Positions 54,052 to 63,791 are shown, counted from the stretch's first letter. The stretch is DNA of 64,000 nucleotides from JABJGO01 sp963921245 (GCA_963921245.4 CAWUEY030000001.1:992001-1056000), one strand, 5' to 3'. Notes: generated by a model from the letters alone, not told the origin. Translations and numbers: made by a program.

Positions 54052-54273
54052 ATGAAAAAGCTGGTGTTTGAAGTTCGATTCCATCCGATTCGCAAGGATT
54101 TGCGTCTCGCCCCCATGAAAGTGTTTCATACCCGTGGATTGCCTGGCGAAAGTGCTGAGAAGGCCGCTGAACGTGCCTTGTCAAAACGCTATCGCCGCCG
54201 TGACTATCTGATTATGGCGGCGGAGCCTGTCGTCCTGACTATGGACGCGGAGCCTATTGGCGGATTGCATTGA
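54052..54273 (+). CDS. Hypothetical 73-residue basic protein
   Basis: A small soluble protein with no signal peptide or membrane segment. It starts KKLVFEVRFHPIRKDL, has a basic centre (ERALSKRYRRRDY) and ends in a strand-like LIMAAEPVVLTMDAEP. I recognise no family. The promoter in front and the absence of an overlapping gene support it being real. It is monocistronic, between divergent atm1 and convergent racemase genes. Confidence 0.55.
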   Translation: MKKLVFEVRFHPIRKDLRLAPMKVFHTRGLPGESAEKAAERALSKRYRRRDYLIMAAEPVVLTMDAEPIGGLH

Positions 54274-54285
54274 GTTCTGGCTAAA

Positions 54286-54978
54286 TCAACTCAATACAAA
54301 ATCCACCGCTTTGCGGGCATGGATGTAAGTCGTATCACTGAGTGGCAGGTGAAAATCCCCAGGTTTTACAAGCATTTCGATTTCGGTGCAGGCAAGTGCA
54401 ATACTGCCAGCACCCCGGTCGGCAAGCTTTTGCATGATGGTCAGGTATTTTTGCCGTGACTCCTCGCGAACGATCCCGAGGCAAAGTTCCTGAAACACGA
54501 TATCATCGATGATCTTGATGTCATCGTCATCGGGAATGAGAGTAGAGATATCGAACTTTTTCTTCAGACGATGAGCATAGAAATCTTCCACCGTGGTAAA
54601 CCGGGTGCCGAGCAGACCTATGGTGTCAATATCCGCTGTGGCAAGATGTTCGCCCAGGGCGTCCGCAATATGGAAAAACGGGATTGTCAGGGTGGTCTCA
54701 ATACCCGGATAGACCTTGTGCATGGTGTTGGTGCAAAGTATCAGGCAATCCGCCCCGGCGTGCTCCAGTTTGCGTGCTTCTTCGCCCAGAGTATTTTCAA
54801 TGGCCACCCAATCGGCCGATTGAAGACAGGCTTCCAATTCGCTGAAATTGACACTGGAAAGCAGAATCTTTGCGGAACTCAACCCACCTGCGCGTTCTCT
54901 CACCATCGTGTTGAGGTGATGGTAATAGACTTTTGTGGATTCCCAACTCATACCACCCAGCATGCCAATGGTTTTCAT
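54286..54978 (-). CDS. Aspartate/glutamate racemase family protein
   Basis: A 230-residue cofactor-independent racemase. The start KTIGMLGGMSWEST is the family signature, and the two catalytic cysteines are in LILCTNTMHK and ALACTEIEML. It interconverts L and D forms of aspartate, glutamate or a related amino acid; the family as a whole has varied substrates. The ATG at 54978 follows TTGGAG at about nine bases; a start five codons earlier is possible. It stands alone on the minus strand. Confidence 0.92.
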   Translation of the reverse strand: MKTIGMLGGMSWESTKVYYHHLNTMVRERAGGLSSAKILLSSVNFSELEACLQSADWVAIENTLGEEARKLEHAGADCLILCTNTMHKVYPGIETTLTIPFFHIADALGEHLATADIDTIGLLGTRFTTVEDFYAHRLKKKFDISTLIPDDDDIKIIDDIVFQELCLGIVREESRQKYLTIMQKLADRGAGSIALACTEIEMLVKPGDFHLPLSDTTYIHARKAVDFVLS

Positions 54979-55400
54979 TGTATAGGTCTCCAATGTTCCA
55001 AACTAATTCCACGCGACGACACAAATGTAGTAAAGAACTGATTGAGAGAGCTATCTCTATTTTTCTATCGATAATCTGAGTAGTGTTTTTTAAACCGCCA
55101 TCCGCAAAACATTTAACTCTGAGGTCGTTTCTATGTACCGGCAGAGATTCAATACCGAACCGCTTAGTAATCTAAATCAAAAAGGAACGCTGAATTTCAC
55201 TCTTATTTAGCTTGTTGAGTATTTTCTATTCGATAAGAGAAGAAAGAGTTTATCAATCAGCGTTGTCCAGGATTTTCCATACCCCCAGAAACTGAATAAC
55301 ATTCATATGTTTTCTCTCTTCTTTTTTCCAATATTCCCCTTTTTACACCCGACCTGGCTGTCATCGCTGTACTTTCTGCCAAATATTCGATACGCGAGCG
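54979..55400. other. 422-base AT-rich intergenic region
   Basis: Clearly more AT-rich than its neighbours, with no supported gene. A 25-codon frame MYRQRFNTEPL... at 55133-55210 (plus) follows TGAGG with eight-base spacing, but no coding gene lies downstream in the same direction and it may be chance. No clear guaA terminator was seen near 55400. Confidence 0.35.
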
Positions 55401-56978
55401 CTATTCCCACTCTATGGTACCAGGCGGTTTCGACGTAATATCGTAGACCACCCGGTTGATCCCGCGGACCTCGTTGATGATCCGGTTAGACGTGCGGCTC
55501 AGGAATTCATGGTCATAGGGATAATAGTCTGCAGTCATGCCATCCGTTGACGTAACGGCGCGCAACGCACAAACGTATTCATAGGTCCTCTCGTCGCCCA
55601 TAACGCCCACGCTCTGGACCGGTAGCAGGACAGCAAAGGCTTGCCAGATATCATCGTAAAGACCGGCGTCGCGGATTTCTTCAAGATAGATGGCGTCGGC
55701 CTTGCGCAGAATATCGAGTTTCTCCCGGGTGATTTCGCCAGGTGTGCGAATAGCGAGACCTGGACCCGGGAAGGGGTGCCGCCCGACAAACCTGTCCGGC
55801 AGGCCCAGTTCCCGCCCCAGTGCTCGGACCTCATCCTTGAACAGTTCGCGTAAGGGTTCCACCAGTTTCATGTTCATGCGTTCCGGCAGGCCACCCACGT
55901 TGTGGTGGGATTTGATGGTCACACTGGGGCCGCCGGTGAAGGAGACGGACTCAATGACATCCGGATAGAGTGTGCCTTGCGCCAGAAAATTGGCACCCCC
56001 GATGTCTCTGGCTTTGGCTTCAAACACATCAATGAACGTGGCGCCGATGATCTTGCGTTTTTGTTCGGGGTCACTGACACCGGCAAGCTTGCCCAGGAAC
56101 AGGTCACTGGCATTGTTGTGGATCAACGGTATGTTGTAGTGATCGCGGAACAGGCTCACCACTTCTTCCGCTTCACCGGCCCGCATCATGCCGGTATCAA
56201 CAAAGACACAGGTTAACTGATCACCGATGGCCGCATGAAGCAGCACGGCAACCACAGAGGAATCAACACCGCCTGACAATCCACAGATAACCTTTCCATC
56301 GCCCACCTGCTCACGCACCCGTTGGATGGCATCCTCACGAAACGCGGACATGGTCCAGGTCCCACGACACCCGGCAATTTTGTGGGTGAAGTTGGCGAGC
56401 AATTGTGCCCCTTCGGGTGTGTGGGCAACCTCGGCATGGAACTGAATGCCGTAGAGATTGCGTTCTTCATTGGCGATCGCGGCATAAGGTGCGTTGTTGG
56501 ATACACCAACAGCACGAAAGCCTTCGGGGATAGCATCTACTCGGTCTCCATGGCTCATCCAGACCTGCCGGTTGTCACCCTTGCTCCAGACTCCATCAAA
56601 CAGGGGACAGTCATCGACCACATTGATGAAAGCACGCCCGAACTCCCGGTGATCGGAACAGCTCACCCGTCCGCCCAATTGTTCGACCATGGTTTGTTCC
56701 CCGTAACAAATGCCGAGAATGGGCAGACCGAGGTTGAAAATTTCCTCAGGCGCACGGGGCGTGTCCGACTCGGTTACGGATGCAGGTCCACCGGACAGAA
56801 TAATGCCTCTGGGATTAAAGGCCCGGATACTGTTGATGGTAACCTTGTTGAACGGGTGGATTTCGCTGTAAACCCCGGATTCCCGAACGCGGCGGGCAAT
56901 CAACTGGGTCACTTGCGACCCGAAATCAAGGATCAAAATGCTATCTGCGGCTGTCGTGTTCCGGGTATCCTGTGACAT
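55401..56978 (-). CDS. guaA: GMP synthase (glutamine-hydrolysing)
   Basis: GuaA aminates XMP to GMP with glutamine and ATP, the step after GuaB. The 525 residues match E. coli (525). The class I glutamine amidotransferase domain has Cys in LGICYGEQ and His/Glu in QFHAEVAHTPEG (the usual motif has Met and Pro at two flanking positions). The synthetase domain has the PP-loop SGGVDSSVV, and the dimer domain ends IEWE. guaB lies 3.3 kb upstream on the same strand, separated by the GMC oxidoreductase and rsmB. Confidence 0.97.
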   Translation of the reverse strand: MSQDTRNTTAADSILILDFGSQVTQLIARRVRESGVYSEIHPFNKVTINSIRAFNPRGIILSGGPASVTESDTPRAPEEIFNLGLPILGICYGEQTMVEQLGGRVSCSDHREFGRAFINVVDDCPLFDGVWSKGDNRQVWMSHGDRVDAIPEGFRAVGVSNNAPYAAIANEERNLYGIQFHAEVAHTPEGAQLLANFTHKIAGCRGTWTMSAFREDAIQRVREQVGDGKVICGLSGGVDSSVVAVLLHAAIGDQLTCVFVDTGMMRAGEAEEVVSLFRDHYNIPLIHNNASDLFLGKLAGVSDPEQKRKIIGATFIDVFEAKARDIGGANFLAQGTLYPDVIESVSFTGGPSVTIKSHHNVGGLPERMNMKLVEPLRELFKDEVRALGRELGLPDRFVGRHPFPGPGLAIRTPGEITREKLDILRKADAIYLEEIRDAGLYDDIWQAFAVLLPVQSVGVMGDERTYEYVCALRAVTSTDGMTADYYPYDHEFLSRTSNRIINEVRGINRVVYDITSKPPGTIEWE

Positions 56979-57055
56979 GCTTTATCCCGCAAATTCGAGA
57001 GGCCGGACCATACCCTAGGCGTCAACGGATCACCAGTGAATTCAGTGTCACGGGA

Positions 57056-58672
57056 TCAATTCACGTCCCTGAGCACAAGGTCCGCCCCTTTGGCTCCCAC
57101 CATCATGGTCGGGGCGTTGATGTTGCCCGACGGTACACAGGGAAAAACAGAGGCGTCGATAACCCGCAATCGCTCCAGTCCGTGAACCTTTAGCGATTGA
57201 TCAACCACAGCTGTCTTCGGATCGGAGCCCATCATACAGGTACAGGAAACGTGAAAGTTGGTGCTGCCAACCTCACGAAAATGCTGAACGATGTCGTCGT
57301 CGCTCATGGTTGCAAGTGACCTGCCATCCTCACCGATGATGATGGATTGCATGGTGGGTGTTTCCGCAATCTTTTGAACGGCCCGCGCGCCATCAATGAC
57401 ATCATTGATGTCCTTGTCCGTGCTCAGATAATTGGCGTGGATTTTCGGATGGTCAAACGGATCACTTGATCGAATTGCAAGATATCCGCGGCTTGTCGGG
57501 CGGCAGGGCTGGTGACCAATCATGATGGCGGAGAACGGGTCCGGGTGCATCATTGGTCGTGCGCCCTCCGGTGCTTTGGTGTAGCTGACCGGCTGAAAGT
57601 AAAGCTGGATATTCGGGTGCGAGTAGTCGTCACGACCTCTGACATATCCACCGCCCTGATTGACGCTGAGTGATAGAGGTCCCTGACGGGTCAGCACATA
57701 TCGAATACCCTGCGCCAGTTTCCCCCACCACGGGCTCAGTACATCGTTCAGTGTTGAGCAATTGACGCGGAAATGAAAGTTCGCTCCCAGATGATCCTGC
57801 ATGTTTACACCCACACCGGGCAGGTCATGAACAACATCTATGCCATGCGATTGCAGCAGTTTAGCAGGCCCGACGCCGGATAACTGAAGCAACTGTGGTG
57901 AATTAACGGCACCACCGGCAAGGATCACCTCACCTGATACATAAACCCGTTCGCGTTTTCCGTTTTTGTCATATTCAATCCCAACCGCCCGATGGCCGTC
58001 GAATATGACGCGGGTTGCGTGCCCGCGGGCCAGCAAATGCAGATTGGAGCGCTTGAGAGCGGGGCGAAGGAAAGCCTTTGCGGAAGACTGCCTGATTCCC
58101 TTATGCGTCGTGATCTGGAAGATACCGCCGCCTTCCGGATTGGGTCCGTTAAAGTCCTCCGTGACGCCGAATCCGGCTTCTTCGCAGGCCTTCAGATACA
58201 ACTCACAGAGAGGATGGGCAGACGCTCGAACGTCCGAAACCTTGAGACGTCCCCCGATCCCGTGATGGCGACTTTCCCCCCATGGATGGTCTTCCAAGTC
58301 CCGAAAATAGGGAAAGACGTCTTCCCAACCCCAACCGGCGTTACCTTCCTTTTTCCAATCGTCAAAATCGTAAGGCAACCCGCGTATGTAAACCATTGCA
58401 TTGATGGAACTGGATCCGCCGAGAACCTTGCCGCGCGGCCAATAGATAGATCGATTGTTCAGAGCAGGCTCAGGCTCGGTTTCATATTTCCAGTTAACTG
58501 CCGGGTTGAAGAAATTCTTGCCGTAACCGATAGGCATCTGGACATAGAACCGCCGATCCGTACCGCCAGCTTCCAGCAGCAAGACCATGTGTTTTCCCGA
58601 TTCTGTCAGTTTATCGGCGAGTACACAACCTGCCGATCCCGCGCCAACGATGATGTAATCAAAAGTGTCCAG
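57056..58672 (-). CDS. GMC-family oxidoreductase, no canonical start codon
   Basis: A flavoprotein of the choline dehydrogenase (GMC) family, 538 residues if started at CTG (58672-58670). The N-terminus DTFDYIIVGAGSAGCVLADKL is the FAD-binding Rossmann motif. Only CTG, ATA and no ATG, GTG or TTG lies between an upstream TAA and this motif; the first ATG at 58588 would remove it. The GMC signature GKVLGGSSSINAMVYIRG, GGAVNSPQLLQLSGVGP and the C-terminal catalytic His (NFHVSC) and Asn (SGNINAPTMM) are intact. The likely substrate is an alcohol. It might be an initiation mutant, a real CTG start, or a sequencing error at one base. Confidence 0.85.
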   Translation of the reverse strand: MDTFDYIIVGAGSAGCVLADKLTESGKHMVLLLEAGGTDRRFYVQMPIGYGKNFFNPAVNWKYETEPEPALNNRSIYWPRGKVLGGSSSINAMVYIRGLPYDFDDWKKEGNAGWGWEDVFPYFRDLEDHPWGESRHHGIGGRLKVSDVRASAHPLCELYLKACEEAGFGVTEDFNGPNPEGGGIFQITTHKGIRQSSAKAFLRPALKRSNLHLLARGHATRVIFDGHRAVGIEYDKNGKRERVYVSGEVILAGGAVNSPQLLQLSGVGPAKLLQSHGIDVVHDLPGVGVNMQDHLGANFHFRVNCSTLNDVLSPWWGKLAQGIRYVLTRQGPLSLSVNQGGGYVRGRDDYSHPNIQLYFQPVSYTKAPEGARPMMHPDPFSAIMIGHQPCRPTSRGYLAIRSSDPFDHPKIHANYLSTDKDINDVIDGARAVQKIAETPTMQSIIIGEDGRSLATMSDDDIVQHFREVGSTNFHVSCTCMMGSDPKTAVVDQSLKVHGLERLRVIDASVFPCVPSGNINAPTMMVGAKGADLVLRDVN

Positions 58673-58917
58673 GGCAAATGGTATCCGGTGTTAAAATGCA
58701 TGTTGAGTAAAATTGCTCTAGCACAGGATGTTTGGCCGGTCGAGGAACTGTTTAATCGCTCAGTCGATATTCTCCGATTCTGAAGGAGCACAAAGGTTTG
58801 GCGCGCAAACCGGGGATTCCGAAGCGGCTGTCATCAGGTCCAGCGCGGCCATGCCTCCATACGGCCGCCGGCGGGCAGGCGGGCAGGTGCCGATCCAATT
58901 GGGCCTCTGATCTGGTC

Positions 58918-58945
58918 GAAAAGACTAAATGATGATCGTCTTTTC
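58918..58945 (-). terminator. Terminator-like hairpin after rsmB
   Basis: GAAAAGAC and GTCTTTTC are exact 8-base arms around a 12-base loop, six bases past the rsmB stop. On the minus strand the 3' arm itself contains TTTT, but no longer T-tract follows. Confidence 0.45.
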
Positions 58946-58950
58946 GTGCT

Positions 58951-60279
58951 TCATTGGGGGTCACGTTTCAGGACCGCGCAGAAAAACCCGTCTGTCCCGG
59001 TCGTGGCCGGTGAAAGGCGTATCCAGGGTCCTTCGACGGGACAGTCGCCACCAATAGTTTCTTGCCAAATTTCTGTCGCGTCCAATGTACGGAAATCGGA
59101 GCTATTCTCCAGAAAACTGAGAACCTGTTGTTCATTTTCTTCCTGTAAGATCGAGCACGTTGCGTAAACAAGCCAGCCGCCGTCACGCACCAGATGTGAG
59201 GCGTGAGTAAGGATACTGCGTTGCGTTTCTCGATGCTTCTCCAGGTCTTTCGGCTGAAGTCTCCATTTTGCGTCGGGAGACCGCCGCCACGTGCCCGTTC
59301 CCGTGCAGGGCACATCCAGCAAAACACGATCAGCTATCCCGGTGCTCTCAATTATCCAGGAGTCTGTCTCGCTTGAAAGTACCCGGCTATCTACCTCACT
59401 TGCACCGGCTCGTTGTAACCGGTGTCGCATACGATCAAGGCGCCGGGAAGAAACATCACACGCGATCAGAGAGCCTTTTAGTCGTTTACCGCGTGCCATG
59501 GATGCCGCCAACGCCAGTGTTTTCCCGCCAGCACCGGCGCAAAAGTCCACGACCGTCATGCCCGGCCGAGCGTCCGTCAACAGGGCAATGATCTGTGAGG
59601 CTTCATCCTGTATCTCTATCAGGCCCTGTCTGAATGCCGATGTGCCAGCGAACTGAACGTTGTTTGTTGTTCTGAGCGCAATCGGTGAGAAGGGGGTTGT
59701 CGTTGGTTCAATATGCTGATGTTTCAGAGACTTACGCGCATCCTCGACGGTCCCTTTCAACATGTTTACCCTTAGGTCCACAGGTGCGGGCTGATTGAGC
59801 GCGTTCATTTCCTCAGAAAGTTTGTCACCGAATATTGTTTTCAAACGGGTATCCAACCATTCAGGGTACTCCAGGGTCACGGCCTCCGGCATCTCGCTGG
59901 GGTCGGTATCTGTGCGCCCGGCAAGGGCTTGGGCAAGCCCCGCCTCGGCATCGGAGAGCAAGTTTGGACAATGCCGAAATCCATTGAAAAGCATGCAAAT
60001 TTCAGGAGTATACAGTTTTTCATTCAGCGCTAGATCTGCGATACACTCCGTTCGCGGTGTGACTTCAAGAGTGCTGCCGTATCGGTGAATCCACCATTCC
60101 AGCCGGGCGCGGTGACGGACAATGCGATAGATCTGTGCCGTAATGGCCCGCCGATCTTTAGAGCCCGCATACCGGCGTCTGCGAAAATAGGTATCTGTTA
60201 CTTTGTGTAACGCGATTGAGCCCTTAGCCGCGATCTCCAGCGCTTCAATCACGGCCGACAGGCGGGCGCCCGGCGTCAT
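58951..60279 (-). CDS. rsmB: RsmB/NOP-family rRNA cytosine-C5 methyltransferase
   Basis: A 442-residue S-adenosylmethionine enzyme, expected to methylate 16S rRNA C967. The N-terminal NusB-like helical domain covers about 1-140. The Rossmann domain has VVDFCAGAGGKTLALA (motif I), the catalytic VLLDVPCTGTGTWR with one cysteine, and LVYATCSILQEEN with the second cysteine needed for release. Both cysteines are as in m5C methyltransferases. It is 11 bases downstream of guaB on the same strand; a guaB-rsmB arrangement is common in alphaproteobacteria. RsmF-like specificity cannot be excluded. Confidence 0.9.
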   Translation of the reverse strand: MTPGARLSAVIEALEIAAKGSIALHKVTDTYFRRRRYAGSKDRRAITAQIYRIVRHRARLEWWIHRYGSTLEVTPRTECIADLALNEKLYTPEICMLFNGFRHCPNLLSDAEAGLAQALAGRTDTDPSEMPEAVTLEYPEWLDTRLKTIFGDKLSEEMNALNQPAPVDLRVNMLKGTVEDARKSLKHQHIEPTTTPFSPIALRTTNNVQFAGTSAFRQGLIEIQDEASQIIALLTDARPGMTVVDFCAGAGGKTLALAASMARGKRLKGSLIACDVSSRRLDRMRHRLQRAGASEVDSRVLSSETDSWIIESTGIADRVLLDVPCTGTGTWRRSPDAKWRLQPKDLEKHRETQRSILTHASHLVRDGGWLVYATCSILQEENEQQVLSFLENSSDFRTLDATEIWQETIGGDCPVEGPWIRLSPATTGTDGFFCAVLKRDPQ

Positions 60280-60290
60280 GATCTGTTGAC

Positions 60291-61766
60291 CTAGTTGTCA
60301 ACGCGGTAATTGGGGACTTCGCGTGTGATGGTCACATCATGTACGTGGCCTTCGCGAAGACCCGCACCGGTAACACGCCGGAATACACAGTTGGCCTGCA
60401 TATCGCCAATGGTGCGATTGCCTGTATAGCCCATGGAGGCTCGCAATCCACCAACTAACTGATGGATAACCTGTCCCACAGGACCTTTGTAGGGTACCTG
60501 TCCCTCAATACCCTCAGGGACAAGTTTCAGATTGTCATAAACCTCGGCTTGGAAGTAACGATCCGCCGACCCGCGTGCCATGGCGCCTAAGGAACCCATG
60601 CCGCGGTAGGCTTTGAAAGAGCGGCCCTGATGCAGGAACACCTCGCCGGGGGCTTCATCTGTTCCGGCAAACAGGGAGCCAAGCATGACACAATCTGCAC
60701 CGGCAGCGATGGCCTTTGCAATGTCGCCGGATGTTTTAATGCCGCCATCACCGATCATGGGAACGCCTTTTTCCTTGCAAACAACGCCAGCTTCCATGAT
60801 GGCGGTTAATTGCGGAACACCGACACCTGCAACCATTCTCGTGGTACAGATTGTCCCGGGACCGATCCCCACTTTCACGGCATCGACTCCCGCATCAATC
60901 AGCGCCCGTGCGCCGTCGGGTGTTGCGACATTGCCGCCGATGACTTGAACATAATTGGACAATTTCTTGATGCGCTCCACCGTACCCAGAACGCCCTGAG
61001 AGTGCCCGTGGGCGGTGTCTACAACAATGACATCGGTTTCCGCATCCAGCAATTGTTCCGCCCGGGCAAAGCCCGCCTCGCCGACGCCAGTGGCGGCGGC
61101 TACCCTTAAGCGACCTTTGTCGTCCTTACAGGCATTGGGGTGTTGTTGCGCTTTCTCGATGTCCTTGACAGTGATCAAGCCGATACAGCGGAAGTCATCA
61201 TCAACCACCAGAAGTTTTTCGATCCGAAACTGGTGCAAAAGGCGCATGGCGTCATCCCGTTCGACCCCTTCCCTGACGGTGATCAGAGGCCGCTCCGAAG
61301 TATGACGGGTCATCAGTTCGCTGACCGTGGCTTCCAGATTGGTGGCAAAGCGCACGTCCCGGTTGGTAAGGATGCCTATGAGTTTTTGGGAGCCTTCCTC
61401 GACCACCGGAATACCTGAGATTGCATAATGTTCCTTGATCGCAAGGGCATCTGCCAGGGTCTGTTCCGCGGATATGGTGACGGGATTGACCACCATGCCG
61501 GATTCAAATTTCTTTACCTTACGGACCTCAGCGGCCTGCTCTTCATCCGTCAGGTTTTTGTGAACAACGCCGATCCCGCCGGCTTGTGCCATGGCAATTG
61601 CCAGACCCGACTCCGTAACGGTATCCATGGCCGCCGAAATCAGGGGAATGCCAAGATTGACCGTCCGTGTCAGGCGGGTTGACGTGTCAGCGTCTGCGGG
61701 GAGAACTTCGGATGCTGCGGGGGTTAAAATGACGTCATCAAACGTCAGCGCTTCCTTGATTTCCAT
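60291..61766 (-). CDS. guaB: Inosine-5'-monophosphate dehydrogenase
   Basis: GuaB oxidises IMP to XMP with NAD+, committing purines to guanine nucleotides. The 491 residues (E. coli 488) form a TIM barrel interrupted by two CBS domains (about 95-210). The active-site loop is GIGPGTICTTRMVAGVG with the catalytic cysteine; GDGGIKTSGDI and YRGMGSLGAM follow. The ATG at 61766 follows a perfect AGGAGG; the longer reading from 61838 is discarded. It heads a run toward rsmB, the GMC gene and guaA. Confidence 0.97.
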   Translation of the reverse strand: MEIKEALTFDDVILTPAASEVLPADADTSTRLTRTVNLGIPLISAAMDTVTESGLAIAMAQAGGIGVVHKNLTDEEQAAEVRKVKKFESGMVVNPVTISAEQTLADALAIKEHYAISGIPVVEEGSQKLIGILTNRDVRFATNLEATVSELMTRHTSERPLITVREGVERDDAMRLLHQFRIEKLLVVDDDFRCIGLITVKDIEKAQQHPNACKDDKGRLRVAAATGVGEAGFARAEQLLDAETDVIVVDTAHGHSQGVLGTVERIKKLSNYVQVIGGNVATPDGARALIDAGVDAVKVGIGPGTICTTRMVAGVGVPQLTAIMEAGVVCKEKGVPMIGDGGIKTSGDIAKAIAAGADCVMLGSLFAGTDEAPGEVFLHQGRSFKAYRGMGSLGAMARGSADRYFQAEVYDNLKLVPEGIEGQVPYKGPVGQVIHQLVGGLRASMGYTGNRTIGDMQANCVFRRVTGAGLREGHVHDVTITREVPNYRVDN

Positions 61767-61906
61767 GCCACCTCCTGATCCTGAACATGCTGCACGACGT
61801 TCACAGCATGGGGCGAGTTGGCGGCACATCATACACATCGCGAAGCCCTTGCCAATAGGGATTCCGGTGGTTTTCGCAATAATCGCGGCCTCGCGGTCTC
61901 CGCCAC

Positions 61907-62689
61907 TCAGAGACGGCGGCTCATGCGTCCCCTAAAGCCCATTGCAATCACATACATTTCCGCCGAATCGGCCCGGCTGGCGGGTGGCTTTACATGCCTA
62001 ACGGTGCGAAAGGATCGTTTCATGCGGGCCAGCAGCCGGTTTTCCGTGCCGCCTTGTAACACCTTCGCGAGAAAAGCGCCGCCGGGGGCCAGAACTTCCT
62101 CTGCAAACCCGAGGGCCAATTCGCAAAGCGCAATGATACGCATATGATCGGTTGCGGTGTGCCCGGTGGCTGGAGCGGCCATGTCACTGAGCACAACGTC
62201 TGCGGGACCGTTCATGGCCTCTTTCAGGATATCGGGTGCTTTTGGTTCCAGAAAATCCTGTTGAACAAAAATCGCACCCGGAACAGCTTCCATTTCATTG
62301 ATGTCGAGGGCCACTATCTGAGCGGCGCCCTCGTCGTTTTTAACATCGGGATTGACCCGCTCGACCACAACCTGTGTCCATCCTCCGGGCGTTGCCCCCA
62401 GATCCACAACCCGCTTACCCGGTTTCAGAAGGTGAAATTTGTCGTCTATCTCAAGGAGCTTGAAAGCGGCGCGGGAACGGTATCCTCGCACCCGGGCTTC
62501 GGCAACGTAAGGATCGTTCAACTGCCGTTGCAGCCATCGTGTGGAAGAACGCTTCCGTCCCTTGGCGGTTTTTACTTTCTGGGTCATGGACCGATTGATA
62601 AACCGGGTTCCGCCCGCTTTCGTGCCAGCGGATTTTCCGGTTCTTGATGACCGGCTCGCTGGGTGGCGAGGTTTTGCTGGTTTGCTCAT
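61907..62689 (-). CDS. rlmE: 23S rRNA 2'-O-ribose methyltransferase RlmE/FtsJ
   Basis: RlmE methylates U2552 in the A-loop of 23S rRNA, a late step in large-subunit assembly. Of the 260 residues, the C-terminal 210 are the FtsJ domain: RSRAAFKLLEIDDKFHLL, VVDLGATPGGWTQV (SAM site), VVLSDMAAPATGHTATDH and GGAFLAKVLQGG carrying the K-D-K catalytic residues. The N-terminal 45 residues are basic and Ser/Arg-rich, longer than in E. coli (209), as in other alphaproteobacteria. The ATG at 62689, 13 bases after the ppx stop, is used. Confidence 0.93.
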   Translation of the reverse strand: MSKPAKPRHPASRSSRTGKSAGTKAGGTRFINRSMTQKVKTAKGRKRSSTRWLQRQLNDPYVAEARVRGYRSRAAFKLLEIDDKFHLLKPGKRVVDLGATPGGWTQVVVERVNPDVKNDEGAAQIVALDINEMEAVPGAIFVQQDFLEPKAPDILKEAMNGPADVVLSDMAAPATGHTATDHMRIIALCELALGFAEEVLAPGGAFLAKVLQGGTENRLLARMKRSFRTVRHVKPPASRADSAEMYVIAMGFRGRMSRRL

Positions 62690-62702
62690 GGGGTCTGTTT
62701 TG

Positions 62703-63791
62703 TTACTTGAGTGAGGAGTAGACCTGATCGGCACCTCGGCTGTTTACAACGTGTAACTGACTGAGGATGCCTTCCCGGATACCACGATCCGCAACCCGCA
62801 TGCGGCCAACCGGCCAGCGGCGACAGACGGCTTCAAGGATGGCGCAGCCCATAACCACGAGATCAGCACGCTCTTCGCCGATACAAGGATGTGAGGCTCT
62901 TGAATCAACCGTCATCATGGCCAGTTTACGACTAAGGGCGGCGATACTGTCAAAATCGATCACCATGCCGTCAACCCGGTTGCGACTGTAGCGCCTAAGG
63001 CCCAGATGGAGGGCACCCAGTGTTGTTACCGTACCGGAGGTGCCGAGCATGGCCAGTTCATTGGAAATCAGCGCCTCATCGGCCCTCGTACCCGCGGAAA
63101 AATCATCAAACCAGGGCATGATCCGCGCAATGAGATTCTCATAAGCGCCCGGGGCATCCATGCCGTGACCGAACTGGTCCGCAAGCGTCACCACACCTTC
63201 GGGTACGGAGTGATAGTGTTTGAGGGTGGCCAATCCATGATCGTCCCGTTCCACCCACATGAGTTCCGAGCTTCCACCGCCGATATCCAGAACGATACCA
63301 AACGGCTGGTTTGGCTCCAGCAGACTAGCGCACCCGGCGAAGGTTAGGTCTGCTTCTTCCGCCGCCGAGATAATCTCCAGATTTAACCCCGTGTCCTGCC
63401 GAACCCGATCAATGAAAGCAGCCCCATTGGCGGCGCGCCGACACGCCTCGGTGGCGATGGCCCTGTAATGGACCGCCTTGTTCCGCGCCATCACTTCAGC
63501 GCATATGGCCAACGCATCCACCGCCCGGTCAATGGCGACATCCAACAAGGCGCCAGTGTTGCTGAGACCTTCTCCCAGTCGCACGATACGGGAAAAAGAA
63601 TCAATAATCCGGAAGCCACCCTCAACCCGGGGGTCGGATACGGAGACCAACAACCGACAGTTATTGGTGCCAAGATCAATGGCGCCAAAAATCTGTTGAT
63701 CCTGTTCGGGGGCAGATTGCGGAACTTTATCTGTCTTCGAGGCGGAGGATTTGAAGCCTCTGTGCAACAGGGGAAGTTTGGTCTGGCTCAT
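62703..63791 (-). CDS. ppx: Exopolyphosphatase / guanosine pentaphosphate phosphohydrolase
   Basis: A 362-residue member of the Ppx/GppA family (actin-like ATPase fold), which trims polyphosphate or converts pppGpp to ppGpp. The N-terminal phosphate loop is AIDLGTNNCRLLV (about residue 36), then GEGLSNTG, AEEADLTFAG, the second loop IGGGSSELMWV, and GTSGTVTTL. It lacks the C-terminal HD domain of long Ppx forms, so it is the short alphaproteobacterial type. The ATG at 63791 follows GGAG. It leads into rlmE, an alphaproteobacterial gene order, linking stringent response and ribosome assembly in one transcript. Confidence 0.9.
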   Translation of the reverse strand: MSQTKLPLLHRGFKSSASKTDKVPQSAPEQDQQIFGAIDLGTNNCRLLVSVSDPRVEGGFRIIDSFSRIVRLGEGLSNTGALLDVAIDRAVDALAICAEVMARNKAVHYRAIATEACRRAANGAAFIDRVRQDTGLNLEIISAAEEADLTFAGCASLLEPNQPFGIVLDIGGGSSELMWVERDDHGLATLKHYHSVPEGVVTLADQFGHGMDAPGAYENLIARIMPWFDDFSAGTRADEALISNELAMLGTSGTVTTLGALHLGLRRYSRNRVDGMVIDFDSIAALSRKLAMMTVDSRASHPCIGEERADLVVMGCAILEAVCRRWPVGRMRVADRGIREGILSQLHVVNSRGADQVYSSLK

